A stretch of DNA of 64,000 bases. Origin: Piper betle (Eukaryota > Streptophyta > Magnoliopsida > Piperales > Piperaceae). Under the pieces are notes generated by a model. The model made no database searches. It was not told the origin of the DNA and saw only the letters and a program-made list of their open reading frames with translations. Positions 1-10,600 of this stretch are shown in pieces. A program made the translations under genes and the position numbers. Each line of letters begins with the position of its first letter. Within the stretch, counting starts at the first letter, position 1. The stretch lies in NCBI GenBank assembly GCA_033002965.1, contig JAURVB010012907.1:1-64000 (forward strand), read 5' to 3'.

Positions 1-235
1 CTTTACAGCTAACGTGAGGAAGACACCCCACACCCGTATGTGAAAAATGACGTCCTCTTTCAAAATTTATAAAAATGAAAATAATGGCTAAGGTATGTGA
101 AAACACCCTTATACCCGTATTTCATTTAACCAGGTACATAATAAAATGGGTAAATAATTAATCGGGTAGAGAATATAATACGTTCGATCCTTCCCGGATC
201 TGCGTTTGGTCCTTTCCGGACCACATCCGCATCCA
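1..235 (-). repeat. LTR fragment, truncated by window edge
   Basis: This stretch closely matches 1171-1400 (shared phrases such as gaaaaatgacgtcctctttc and ccggacc) and, in reverse complement, 56870-57090. Those belong to the ends of the LTRs at 525-1410 and 56859-58930. It is therefore part of another LTR of the same family, in the same orientation as the one at 525-1410. It runs off the left edge, so its full extent cannot be judged. Confidence 0.7.

Positions 236-286
<51 letters not shown>
236..286. repeat. (ATT)n microsatellite
   Basis: About 17 uninterrupted ATT units lie between the LTR fragment on the left and the gag remnant on the right. They produce the long Ile or Asn runs seen on translation, which are not protein. 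Confidence 0.95.
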
Positions 287-519
287 ATGTAGTCCACAAG
301 TATAACTGCTAATTTTTTGTTTTTCAGTCATGCTTCCGGCTCTAGTAGCTAATCTATTAAATGTAAGAGTGTATTCCTTCACTGATGTGTCCTGCTTTAG
401 TCTTGTTAAATCCCCATAGAAGTCTTCATATTCTGTAGGTCCAAACTGCAAATTCATTGCCTCATTAAGCGGTATCCAATCGAACTCCTCTTGTTGCTCT
501 TGAAACATATCAAACCAAA
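287..519 (-). pseudogene. Ty3/gypsy gag (capsid) fragment, downstream half
   Basis: On the minus strand the reading frame from 519 downwards gives WFDMFQEQQEEFDW, then LQFGP, DFYGDLTRLKQ, YTLTFNRL and ISSYTCGL. This is the usual order of the plant retrotransposon gag capsid region (LRFGP / L.KL.Q.GSV..Y...F..L / ....F..GL). It directly continues the gag piece that stops at 1416: the two halves are separated by the solo LTR at 525-1410 and its 5-bp target duplication. The 3' side is cut off by the ATT microsatellite and another LTR fragment. Non-functional remnant. Confidence 0.75.
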
Positions 520-524
520 TTTGT

Positions 525-1410
525 TGTGACGACTTGCCATTCTCACGATATTGTGGGCCTTGCTGGCCAGGTGTTACTCAAAATTTAACAAAACCAACCC
601 TATAACAACCAGTCCTAACCGGACCGGGTGTTACTTAAAAGATTACATGAATAATATGAAAGAAAATAAGTCTAGCATTTCTAACTCAAAAGAACTTATG
701 TTTCAAATGACAATGCATGAAGTAATTATCCCATAGTCTTGGACCGTTTTCCATAGCCACATTTATAACACAAGAAAAGTAAAAAGAGAAGTCCGCTTAT
801 TATCTGTTCACCACCTGAGTTGGTAGAAGGACCACCCTGTTGTCTCTTAGTCTTTAGTTCCAGTTGCTAACCTGCGGAGGCAATTCCGTGTTAGTGATTA
901 AATACTAAGCCGTATAATTAAATAAAACAAGTCCATAAAACTCCCTATCATTATATATAATATTGGTTGTTATGACCATTCCAACATGTCCATTTATTAG
1001 CTGATGGTTCAGTTCACCATGTCCATTAGTTGGCTGATGGGTCAGTCCATTAATTCTCATGTTTATCAAACTTATTATCAATTAAAAAGACATATGAATG
1101 CAAGAAAATGAAGAAGAGGGAGATAGGAAGGATACCCCAAGCAAGGAAGAAACACCGGCAAAGAAGAGAAGAACTAGGTGGCTAAGGTGAGGAAGACGCC
1201 CCTACACCCGTACGTGAAAAATGACGTCCTCTTTCAAAATTTATAAAAATGAAAATGACGGCTAGGGTATGTGAAAACACTCGTATTTCACTTAACCGGT
1301 AACCGGGTAAATAATAAAATATAACAATTAATCGGGTAAAGGATATAACACGTTCGGTCCTTTCCGGACCGAGTCGAATATATTAGATTTTTTTTTCTAC
1401 AGTCTTTACA
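525..1410 (-). mobile_element. Solo LTR inserted in a gag gene
   Basis: The element starts TGTGACGAC and ends GTCTTTACA, so it has TG...CA termini. It is flanked by perfect 5-bp direct repeats TTTGT at 520-524 and 1411-1415. Removing it restores the gag reading (DDAQM followed by WFDMF). There is no internal region, so this is a solo LTR left by LTR-LTR recombination. Orientation is assigned minus because the TGTAAAGAC end matches the 5' end of the LTR at 56859. Its interior resembles the solo LTR at 26140-27930, sharing for example the aggcaattccg(t/c)gttagtgat block. Confidence 0.85.
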
Positions 1411-1415
1411 TTTGT

Positions 1416-1905
1416 GCATCATCCTCCATATGAAAGCTGGCCAAATCCACCTTCAGATGTTCTTTGATCTTATGCAATTTGAAATACTTCTCACATCTGC
1501 TGAACCAGGGTATAGGATCCTTAGTTCCATCATACTTAGGAAAAGACATTTTAGATCCTTTCAGACAATCATTTTGCGCATTTGAACTACTACAATCATT
1601 CATTGCTCTATTCGAATTCCATAGCTTCTCACTAGTTTGTTGAAGTGATGATCGTACCTGCATTTTCTCCTTATCTGCAACAACTCTGTCACAAAACATC
1701 CTACGAGTATTCCCCTCAGCACGATCTTTAGTTCCATTAACAATTTTTTCATCGATTTCAGTTCTAGAATTTAATAACAAATTGAATTTTGCAGTCATTT
1801 CAGAAAAAATAGATAGGAGTTGAGCTTGAACTTTCCTCTTTTCCACCATCTCAGTGGATCTCGGTGAAGATTCTCCTCCTCCCTCTTCCAGCTCTGATAC
1901 CAATC
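1416..1905 (-). pseudogene. Ty3/gypsy gag, N-terminal part
   Basis: The minus-strand frame downstream of the primer-binding site encodes a helical stretch (MVEKRKVQAQLLSIFSEM) and then KMSFPKYDGTKDPIPWFSRCE, YFKLHKI and ASFHMEDDAQ. This is the typical start of plant gag capsid (PKFDG.DP..W..R.E.YF....); the sequence then meets the inserted solo LTR. The open frame extends upstream to 2125, but that part crosses the PBS and lies in the LTR, so it is probably not gag. Together with 287-519 it forms one interrupted gag. Confidence 0.75.
1889..1903 (-). other. Primer-binding site (initiator tRNA-Met)
   Basis: On the minus strand this reads TGGTATCAGAGCTGG, complementary to the 3' end of plant initiator tRNA-Met. 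That is the standard minus-strand primer site just inside a 5' LTR. It marks the LTR/internal boundary of the gag-containing element. Confidence 0.85.
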
Positions 1906-2220
1906 TGGTAGGATCTGGCTCCATTGGACTGAGGACCAGATCCTTCCTCTTGCCTTGCTGTTTATGTTGCTTTGATGGAGCCATGGAGCTGATCGAAGCA
2001 GAGCAAAAACAGAATAAAGCAGAGCAATTCCAGATGAAAAAGGAATGAAAGAAGAAGAACAGCAAGTAGCAGTTGCTTCCTCCCAAAGACAAGATCAATT
2101 CATAGATTTCAAAAACATACATCATACGCCCTCTTCCCTCCTTTTATATACATTCAAACTTGCGTATTTACTATTTTGCCCTTCCCTTACCAACTAACAT
2201 AACTACCTCCCCACATTACA
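1906..2220 (-). mobile_element. 5' LTR of the gag-bearing element
   Basis: On the minus strand the segment begins TGTAATGTGGGGAGG at 2220 and ends CCTACCA three bases before the PBS, giving TG...CA ends and about 315 bp. A TATATAAAAG box lies at 2150-2141, suitable for retrotransposon transcription. The right end sits about 115 bp upstream of the HMGS pseudogene's first remaining exon. The matching 3' LTR and target duplication lie outside the window, so the outer end is inferred. Confidence 0.55.
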
Positions 2221-2336
2221 ATTCTCTCTTCTCCCTCATTACTTTGTTCATACCACCGTGTCATCTATTGTTAACTGTGTTCTCCTCCCTTTTAATTGTG
2301 GTCATCTTATGAATTTGATTTTTTTATATATATTAG

Positions 2337-5300
2337 GAAGCTTTGGAGGAGTTTGATGGTGCCAGCAAAGGAAGTACACTATCGGTCTCTGCCAGGATTG
2401 CATGGTCTTTTGTACGGAGCAGGAAGATGTTATTTCCATGAGGTATTCTCCTTTTTCATTAAAGGATTTCATTTTATTTATTAGTTAGTCTTATTGATGA
2501 TAAAAACATATTTTGCTGCTATTCTGTTCTCCTATATGATGTTTCCTAGTTTGCCGCTAGGAAAGACTTAATTCTGCTTATTTATGTTTGAGGATTTGAT
2601 GTTTCTGCTGAAAAGATTAAGATTGATTGTTTACATTTTGTTTAGTAAACGTCTTTTGGATTCCAGTTATTTTTTGGGCGGTCATTTTTGTAAAAAATAC
2701 TCTGACCTTAGCTTTCTTTCAGTTTGACAGTTCTTGATCACTTCTTTAGGAATATGGAGTTGATCCTAAACAAATTGGTCGTCTTGAAGTTGGCAGTCAG
2801 ACTGTTATAGACAAGAGTAAATCCATAAAGACTTGGTTGATGCATATTTTTGAGGTCATTTCCTTGTCTTTAGGCTAGTTTTCTCCTTTTCTGAGAAAAA
2901 TAGAATTTCTTTCCTTTTCAAATTTTATGCAATATGATACTGTTTTAAATTGGGCAACAGGTTTCATCTCACAATTTAGAGTCATGTCATGATTTTGCCA
3001 TCTTGCATTGAAAAACTTCTTTAATAACAACAGGAGTGTGGAAACAGGGACATTGAAGGGGTTGATTCAACAAATGCATCCTATGGTGGTACAGCGGCTT
3101 TATTCAATTTTGTAAATTGGGTGGAGAGCAGCTCTTGGGATGGACGCTATGGACTTGTTGTTTGCACAGACAGTGCGGTAAGGGCTTCATATGGAAGTCT
3201 GTTGGAACATACATCCCATATAAAAGGGAATCATGGGTGAAGATCGATGTATATGTGGAAAGGCAAGCCTTCCCAATGTGATTGGTCATTTTTTATTAAG
3301 AAGCCCATGCCCCACACTTCAACAAGTCTGAGGAGTTAAAATATGCATAATGTTTAAGTTTCGTTTTGGCTGTATGCTGCGTTGAAAGGTAGTGTCTACT
3401 TTTGTTATTACCTGTGGCATTTGCAGCCCTTAACTCATTTGATTACATGATGTAGATTTCTGCAGAAGGACCGGCTCATCCTGCTGGTGGTGCAGCTGCA
3501 GTGGCTATGCTGGTAGGGCCAGATGCTCCAATCACATTCGAGAGCAAATATAGAGGGACTCACATGGCTCGCGTCTATGACTTTTACAAACCTGATCTTG
3601 CAAGTGAATATCCGGTTAGTTACTTTTTTGTTTTATCTGATTTTCATTTCGGATGTTCAAAAATAAAAGAAAATAAGAACAGTAAAGCCGTTTGCAGGAA
3701 GCATCCTTTATGTCAGGGCCTGATAATAGAAATAATCGTATGGTTTTTCTTTGATTGATGTATGGACAACTTATTCTTGCTATGATGCAATGGCCTAGTC
3801 GTGGAGTTTCTTTCTAAATTAAAATATTCGTTTTTAGAAGTCAAAATGCAAAGCTCATAGATTGCTTGACAATGATTGGTGACATTTTTGGTAGTTTAAA
3901 ATGAAATAATATCTGTTTGGATTGTTGAAATTTGAATTAGAATATAGCCTTTTATCGGGAGAGAATGTAATACTGTCTTCTTTCTCCATCTTCTTCTTTA
4001 TTTTTTATTTTTTTAATTTTATTTCACTTTGTTTCTTATGATGCCATGTCCTTGTATTACTACCTTATGCATTATCCTTGTCTATAATTCCCCTTGACTT
4101 CTTTTTTAAGTATTGATGAGGAGCATCATATGTATTCTCTTTGGTAAAAGTTCCAGATTTGATTATGGATAATCTTGGAGTGTGATTTTTTGTCATGAAG
4201 TAATTGCTTCTACAATTAATTTGATGACACAGTCCATGCTATAACCATGTGCCAAGTTTTTTGCATTGGATGCTCTTCCTGACACAACTCTTGATAGTGG
4301 GACTGGGGACGCATTATATTGCACAGCTTTGATCATCTTGGTAATTGGTGTTCAGGTTGTTGATGCGAAGCTCTCTCAAACTTGCTACCTCATGGCCCTT
4401 GATTCTTGTTACAAGCTGTTTTGTCACAAGTAATACAGGCTCTTGATTTTTTATCTATTGTATGTCAATTTCATAATCCCCCTAATTAATAATCAGTTCT
4501 TAGCCTTGTAGGTTTGAGAAATTTGAGGGGAAAGTCTTTTCAATTTCTAGTGCCGATTACTTTGTATTTCATTCTCCATACAACAAGGTAAGACAAGCTA
4601 GATAGTATGTTATGCCCTCTTCACACTAGCATTTCATCCTCCTTCAGTAGAATGGTACTGTCATGTCTGATTGTAAGAATGTTTATTTAAGGAATTACTC
4701 TTTCTTTTACAGCTTGTTCTGAAAAGCTTTGCACGCTTGTGTTTTAATGACTTTCTTTGGGATACCAGGTTAGACCTTTATCAAATAAATTATTAAAGCA
4801 TTCATTCCCACGTGTTTTTCTGAAAATTCACTTTTTTTATTGTTTAGTTTTGTTGATGAAGATGCTAGAGAAAAATTGGCTCCCTTTTCGTCCATGACTG
4901 GTGATGAAAGTTACCAGAGTCGTGATCTTGAAAAGGTACCCAAACTGAGAATTTTGTTACCGAGTGGAATTTTTTCCTCTTTAAACACTTGCAATCATAC
5001 ATCCATTCTGATGTGAAACCTCATAATAATAACTTTTTTACAGGCATCCCAGCAAGTCGCAAAGAAGTTATATGACATGAAAGTGCAACCGTCTACACTG
5101 GTACCAAAGCAAGTTGAAAACATGTACACTGCATCTCTTTATACTGCTCTATCATTTGTATTCCATAACAAGCACAAAACCCTGGTGTATCTGCTTAATA
5201 TACTGCAATGATGTTTAATTCAATGTAGCAATTACTAATGTTTACCCGCAAAATCATATGCAGGGAGATAAAAGGATAGTGATGTTTTCGTATGGCAGTG

Positions 5301-5733
5301 AGCTGTCATCCACCATCTTTTCGTTCAAACTGATCGAAGGCCAACATCCGTTCAGCTTGTCGAACATTGCGAGTGTGCTAAACATCCACAAGAAACTAGC
5401 AGCTAGACATGTGGTAAGTATTCATTTCTATTTTCCCTCATGTTTTTTAATCTTATTCCTGCTTCCTCATTGTTCATTTCTGTTTTTTCTCTCCAGATGT
5501 TTCCAGAAAAATTTGACTAAAATATGAAAGTAATGGAGCACCGGTATGGTGCCAAGGATTTTGTGACGAGTGCTGACATGAGCTTACTTGCACCTGGAAC
5601 ATATTACCTTACCAATGTTGATTCCACGTGTAGGCGATATTATAGGAAGAAAGCTGTGGATTCTGTGAACAACAAAGCAGTTGCTGCTACCACTGCAGTC
5701 AAAGGTGAGGCACTGATCAATGGCCATAGTTGA
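2337..5733 (+). pseudogene. HMGS: HMG-CoA synthase pseudogene (intron-containing)
   Basis: HMGS condenses acetyl-CoA with acetoacetyl-CoA in the cytosolic mevalonate pathway. Eleven exon remnants with GT-AG borders are visible: 2337-2442, 2723-2854, 3034-3177, 3456-3614, 4356-4429, 4512-4587, 4713-4768, 4848-4935, 5044-5184, 5264-5413 and 5497-5733. Family hallmarks are [95 protein letters not shown] and [13 protein letters not shown]. Defects: the first coding exon (the MD.YFP region) is absent; one base is lost early in 2337-2442; exon 2723-2854 has a 1-nt loss and a TAG; the catalytic Cys codon (3079-3081) reads TCC, Ser; QVGNM became QVENM; and TAA at 5518-5520 interrupts the last exon. 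Retained introns indicate a decayed gene duplicate rather than a processed copy. Confidence 0.93.
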
Positions 5734-6329
5734 ATGGAAAAACTGGGATGAAGCAAGGCTGTAGATTTGGCTAACAAAGGAATTTAATGAATGGTTGTAT
5801 TTTTTAATGTCATAAGAAAATAGTGTTTTGTCCTAGGAACATAAATTATCTAAATAAAATAATTTTGATTGGTTTAGCTTCAATGGTTGCATTGTTATTT
5901 TATTCCCCTTGAGGAGGTTCCCCTTTTTCATTGATCATCTTTGATATTTATCTTGGGCAAATTTTTTTGACAATTCAAGTCTTCGTGAGCAAATATGATC
6001 AACTATTTTGCGTATGTTTGGCAAATGTTTGAAAAGAAAAGCAGCTGAATATGAAAAGCCTTTATAATTATTGTCATTCTATTACCCATCTACCTCTATA
6101 TAATAGTACAAGCGACATCCTTCTCAAAGAATCAAACTTCTTCAACGAAGAGCAGCAGAGTGCGAAGTTTAGGGAGTTGGAAGTGATGCAAGACAGAGAG
6201 TGCAAAGGTAATGGAGTTGGCAGGGACGACAAATGGAAGGAAGAAGGCAACTTTGGGATGCAAACATGGCCATGGATCTCAAAGTTATGTTGAACATTAT
6301 ATGAGTTTTCCGTGGTCTTGCACAAGTGT
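5734..6329. other. Non-coding stretch after HMGS pseudogene
   Basis: No gene is recognisable. The first roughly 250 bases are AT-rich and could be the old 3' UTR and terminator region of HMGS (tttaatg...aataaaat). Short open frames near 6051-6300 lie on both strands and show no family signature. The right part probably belongs to the LINE fragment that follows. Confidence 0.5.
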
Positions 6330-6640
6330 ATTGGCCCAGAGAGGAGGGCCTTTCTTCTTGCTTCTTGTGAGACAAATTGCAGACAATATAATATTGATTG
6401 GGGGTGCATTAAAGTAATAGCAAGTAAGAAAAATAAGAAGAAAGCTTGGTGTAAAAATAAAATTAAACATGCCCAAAGCCTTCGATACGGTGGAGTGGAA
6501 ATATCTCATGAATATTATGAGAGCTCTAGGCTTTTTGATAAATGGCACGACCTCTATGAGGAGTATGTAACCACCTTATCTACTCTTTATCTACTGTTAA
6601 CTAAAGTACGATGGTTCTTTTCCCTCTTATTTGGTTAATT
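6330..6640 (+). pseudogene. LINE (non-LTR) reverse transcriptase fragment
   Basis: Reading across frames on the plus strand gives RQIADNIIL, then PKAFDTVEWKYLMNIMRALGF, then KWHDLYEEYVTTLSTLYLLL. These are consecutive blocks of the plant L1-type RT domain (RQI.DNI..A / D..KA(F/Y)D.VEW..L...M..LGF / .W..L....VTTVSYS.L.N). At least one frameshift separates them, near the GF block. No endonuclease domain or poly(A) tail was found nearby, so it is a 5'- and 3'-truncated relic. Confidence 0.8.
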
Positions 6641-6689
6641 CTAACTCCACATAATGGATAAAGATTTGATGAAATGACAATTACGTTTA

Positions 6690-7310
6690 AGATATACATG
6701 CAAAAAATCATGAAAAATTGAACAACATGACATCAATAAGATAAACATAAACATAAGCATAACAATTACGTTTAATATAAGCAATCAAAAACTCATAAAA
6801 ATTAATAAACATGACATCAATGAGATAAGCATACAAAATCATTATAATTGATAAATTTAACTGTACTCGTTTATAAGATAAGTATATAAAGTTTATAAAT
6901 ATAATGCCTACTACATAATATACAGAAAATTGATAAGCATGACGTGTAAAATCATGAAAAGTACTGACATTCATAACATAAGCATATAAATTATAAAAAA
7001 ATTGATAAATACGACTACATTCACTTATTAGATAAACATACAAAGTTGATAAACATGCCGTCTACTACATAATAAATAAAAAATTGATAAATATGACATT
7101 TATATATATAAGATAAGCATACAAAATTATGAAACATTAACAAACATTACTACTTAACTTATGCGAAAGTATAAAAAAGTTAATGTGCATGATATCTACA
7201 TATAATATACATTGCATATAAAATCATCCAAAACTACTAAGATAACTTCATAAAATTCATAAACATGGCTTATGGTGATATGATAAGCATGCTAAATTGA
7301 TAACACCAGC
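6690..7310. repeat. Degenerate AT-rich tandem repeat
   Basis: A motif like gataagcatacaaaat followed by a poly-A-rich spacer, attgataaacatgac and at(c/t)a recurs about ten times with drift. Spacing is irregular, roughly 55-75 bp. The minus-strand reading shows the same periodicity (LYAYLIDV, NFYEF, YVYLIDV), which is a by-product. The array ends near a c-c-a-gccccatt motif at about 7305-7315. Confidence 0.75.
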
Positions 7311-8267
7311 CCCATTTTTTATCAATTTGAATATTTATTTTTATATATTATTAATTAGTATATACTTATAATAAACTTTCATAAGTATCCCGCTCACTGT
7401 ACAAAATGTGAAATCAAAGTGTTATTTGATCAAAGTAAGAGATTCAACTAGTCCAAATATAGCAAAAAAGCAAACTTGAGTCGATCCTTTTCCAAAACGT
7501 ATTCTCCTCCTGCATCGTATCCACATGTGGCCTTACGGGCCGATTCATTAGTATCACGAAGCCCAAAATTATGGGTTGCATAAAATTTAGTCCTAAGCAT
7601 AGTTTGGTTATTCAGCCGAACCGAAATCTTTTTAAAAGTTCGGTTCGGTTCGAATTCGATTTTTGGTCTTACTTTGGTGCAACCGAAATGATGTTATTCG
7701 GTTTTGATTTATGTGGTTCGGAATCTGTTTACGAACCAAATACCCAAAAGCGAATAACACTCAACCGCCCGCCTATCTACATGAGCTGAGGAACCCTAGA
7801 TTCACTGTCAGTGTGCCACCGCCCACGCCGCCGCCTGTAGCTGCGGTAGCTTCACCGCCTTCCGCTTCTACGCCTTCCTTTGGCCTCCTCCAACTGTTTG
7901 TATGAGATTTGGTTGTTGTGAAAGTGATGGTTGATTGTGCGTTGTGATCTTGGAATGTGACTTGTGCGTGGGAGCTTGAGCTTGATCAAGTGTTTTCACT
8001 GATTGGATTGTAGCTTGTTGTTATTGTGGTATTATTTTGGCTAATTTAATTAAATGACATTCATATATTTTTTAATGGGATAAAAACGAAAATTCTTAAT
8101 GCTTGGTGACAAAGGAAATATAGTTACTTGTACTTGTTTTATAATGAGTTCAAAAGCACGTAGTTTATTATGTACATCATCTTCTTTTAATGTTTTATAG
8201 CAAGCAGACGTTGAGTTACTAGGGCTTATACTTTGATTTGAATTGGAAAGCACTTTTTCTTAAACAG
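7311..8267. other. Unassigned AT-rich region with short GC-rich island
   Basis: Mostly AT-rich. Around 7640-7720 there is a run of cggttcggtt-like repeats. At 7790-7905 there is a GC-rich stretch whose forward reading is PRFTVSVPPPTPPPVAAV, resembling the start region of a plant gene. No protein family is recognisable, and no continuing exon with certainty. Confidence 0.35.
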
Positions 8268-8357
8268 ATCATAGTTTTGGAAGATACAAAAACTTACATT
8301 AGCTATGCACGAAAGAAAGTAGTCAAAGCACAAGACCGCCGCCTGTTTAATCTTCTG
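8268..8357 (+). CDS. Possible isolated exon, unknown protein
   Basis: This is a 90-base segment flanked by an acceptor-like taaacag and a donor-like gtgagt. It is open in the frame [20 protein letters not shown] followed by [10 protein letters not shown], a balanced and charged composition unlike the AT-rich flanks. I do not recognise the family. It could be an internal exon of a fragmented gene whose first exon is the GC-rich island at 7790-7905, or a chance open frame. No further exon was convincingly found up to 10 kb. Confidence 0.3.
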
Positions 8358-10059
8358 GTGAGTTCATAAAAATAAAATGTTGTTTATTTATGTTTGTGCT
8401 TTTCCTTTCTCCGATTTCAAGTTTGTTATAGTGCTGTGACTAATGGGTACTTGCTCTTTTTGTTGACTGTTCTGCAAATTTTTGTGTTTTGCATTCTTGT
8501 TATAGAACTACTATGCACTTTTTGTAGTGAAGATGTGGTGACCTTATTTAGATGGGTACTTGGCTGTGAAATTTTTGTCATGGGTATTTGTATTTTCTTA
8601 TTACCCTTGTTTATTTGTCATGTTTGTACTTTACCTGGTATGGCTTTCTTTATCTTGTAGTCGAACTGTAGCAAGCTACGAAGAGTTTAAAGGCCACCTT
8701 GTAGTTTAATATAATGTATATAAGCTATGTTGCAATTTTTTTTTTGATATAATGTATGTTGCAAATTCCACATTTTCAAGGATTGAAATGGGATGGACAT
8801 CCCGCACAAAATACTTGTTCTTAACATGGCTAACCTTTTGTAAATGTACAAGCATTGGTCTATTGTAGACAAAGTTATTGAGCTTGTTGTAAATTATTTG
8901 GCAGATAACATTCACAACAGTAATATATCCTTGCTTGGTTTTAGCCTACTTTGGTGAAGGTGCCTTTCTTTCCAAACACAAAGCATAACTCCAACACAAT
9001 TTCTTTAAATCCATTCCAGGTAATATATCTGATTTTACTTGGATAATCTTTGATGAGATGAATCTGGTGGAGATTAGAATTTTAATACTGCTGAGGTAAA
9101 CATAAAATATTTTAATGGGGATATAATAATTACTAGATATTGCTTTAAATGGATTAACAGAGGAGTTTGTCTTGAATAGTTGGATCATGAATGAAGAGTT
9201 CTAACATTTTTTGTAAGTTTTTGAGAGATATCTAGAAGCCCTCATGTGATAAAGCAGACTATCTAATAAAATTTGGAAAAACTTTACAAGAACAAATGAA
9301 AACTGTATCTGATACAAATCTTTTTCAGATTTTTATAGTTGCAACTCTTGCCTACTGTTGTTGGAAGTCAGGCTACTATATCGGCCACCTTTTCTTTGAT
9401 TATCCAGTATATGAGAAATGTCGGTGGCCTTCAGTCTTTTTTTTCTTTAAAATTTTCTTACTTTTCATTCATTAGTAGCTTTTTAACTTTAGTTTGACAG
9501 GGTGTTTTTTCTTGCTTGTTATTTTTTCCCCTTTTATATGTATGTTTATTAGCCAACTATTTTGCTAAATAGTGATTATGGTTTATCTTGTAGATTTTAA
9601 TATTGCTTAATGTTCAGTTTAGATTTTGTTTTTTGTTAATTAAGATGTTAGACAAATTATATTTTCAAAACTAAGATGATCCAATGGAGAGGATGACCAA
9701 GTTGCTTCAACAATTCACTTTTAACAAGAAGTTATACCAACAAAGAGGTGGTTTATGAATCCTCAATCCAAAGTTTGTGTAAAACCCGGGCCGTTTGCTC
9801 ATTGCTTTTGTGTTGGTTCGCTTGTGAAACAAGTCGTGTAAGCATGTGACCGGTATTTATTAACCGTTGATATGTTATAAGATATGGTATGTTGTTTTCT
9901 TGGTTGGACACTAGTTGCCTTGGTGTTAGATACACTTGATTGAGCGCTTGGTTGTATCAGCTTTCTTCCTTCTTCTTCATGTGTTTGGTGTTGTAGATAG
10001 ACCCAGGACTGTGTCCTCTTATGTCTAGTTGCACCTCATGTGTATGCGTGCTTGTTTCT
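8358..10059. other. No recognisable gene
   Basis: AT-rich intron-like or intergenic sequence with many T runs. Open frames at 8394-8660 (hydrophobic, T-rich) and on the minus strand at 8946-9188 lack family features. A hint of gag-like reading, PMERMTKLLQQFTF, occurs near 9680-9720 but is too short to use. Confidence 0.5.
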
Positions 10060-10600
10060 GGCATCTCGCATGTGAAGACCCTAATTTTCAGCTAAAGGGT
10101 TGGGTGCAAAGGCACCAGCACAGTGCCCTTGCGCCAACACCTTAGTCGAATTATAGTTTGGTTCTTAGCACCAATGGCCTTGCGCCTTTGTGCCCACGCT
10201 GCAAGCAGCCTAGCGTTGGCAGGGTACCCTTGCTGCAGGGTACCTTGCATTGGAACATCTCACATTGTGAAGGTGGGTGGCAACTCGTGATTGGCCCGCA
10301 GTGCCAATGCCCTTGCGCCCTTGTGTCGGGACTATTTTCCCTCTCTTTTTAAACCCCTTCTCCTCCTCTCTTCCAACCCTTTCCCCCACCTCTTCTAGTT
10401 CGTCCCCTCTCCTTGAGACCCTTCTCTTCTCTTTTGATCCTCCTTCAGCTGCTATAAGAGCCTCATCTATCCATTCAAGGCTATACAAGCACTCCTTCGC
10501 CCTTGGTTTTCACCTTCTTTTGTGGTATGTGCATCTCCCTGATTTTCTTCCAATTTGTTCTCGTGTGTTGTTTGTTGTTCATGGTTGCTTTGTGTGTCAG
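10060..10600 (+). repeat. Dispersed repeat family X, probable LTR promoter part
   Basis: A GC-rich block with phrases such as gtgcaaaggcac, cagtgcccttgcgcc and ttgcgccttt is followed by a pyrimidine-rich tract and ctttttaaacccc. The same vocabulary in reverse complement occurs at 34090-34586 and 47230-47620 (for example gcgcctttgcgccag, gtgcaagggcgctgcc). Three dispersed related copies in both orientations indicate a repetitive element. A long CT-rich leader after a TATA-like box suggests an LTR U3/R segment, but termini were not located. Confidence 0.5.

Noticed and set aside
109..297. Open frame with a run of isoleucines
   Set aside because: It is the translation of the (ATT)n microsatellite and flanking LTR sequence.
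1406..2125. One 239-residue gag-like gene on the minus strand
   Set aside because: Only the part downstream of the primer-binding site (below 1889) is gag. The residues reading LVSELEEG are the translation of the PBS itself, and the N-terminal part lies in the LTR.
6051..6417. Overlapping open frames on both strands
   Set aside because: No family signature; they partly overlap the LINE remnant, which explains the right-hand part.
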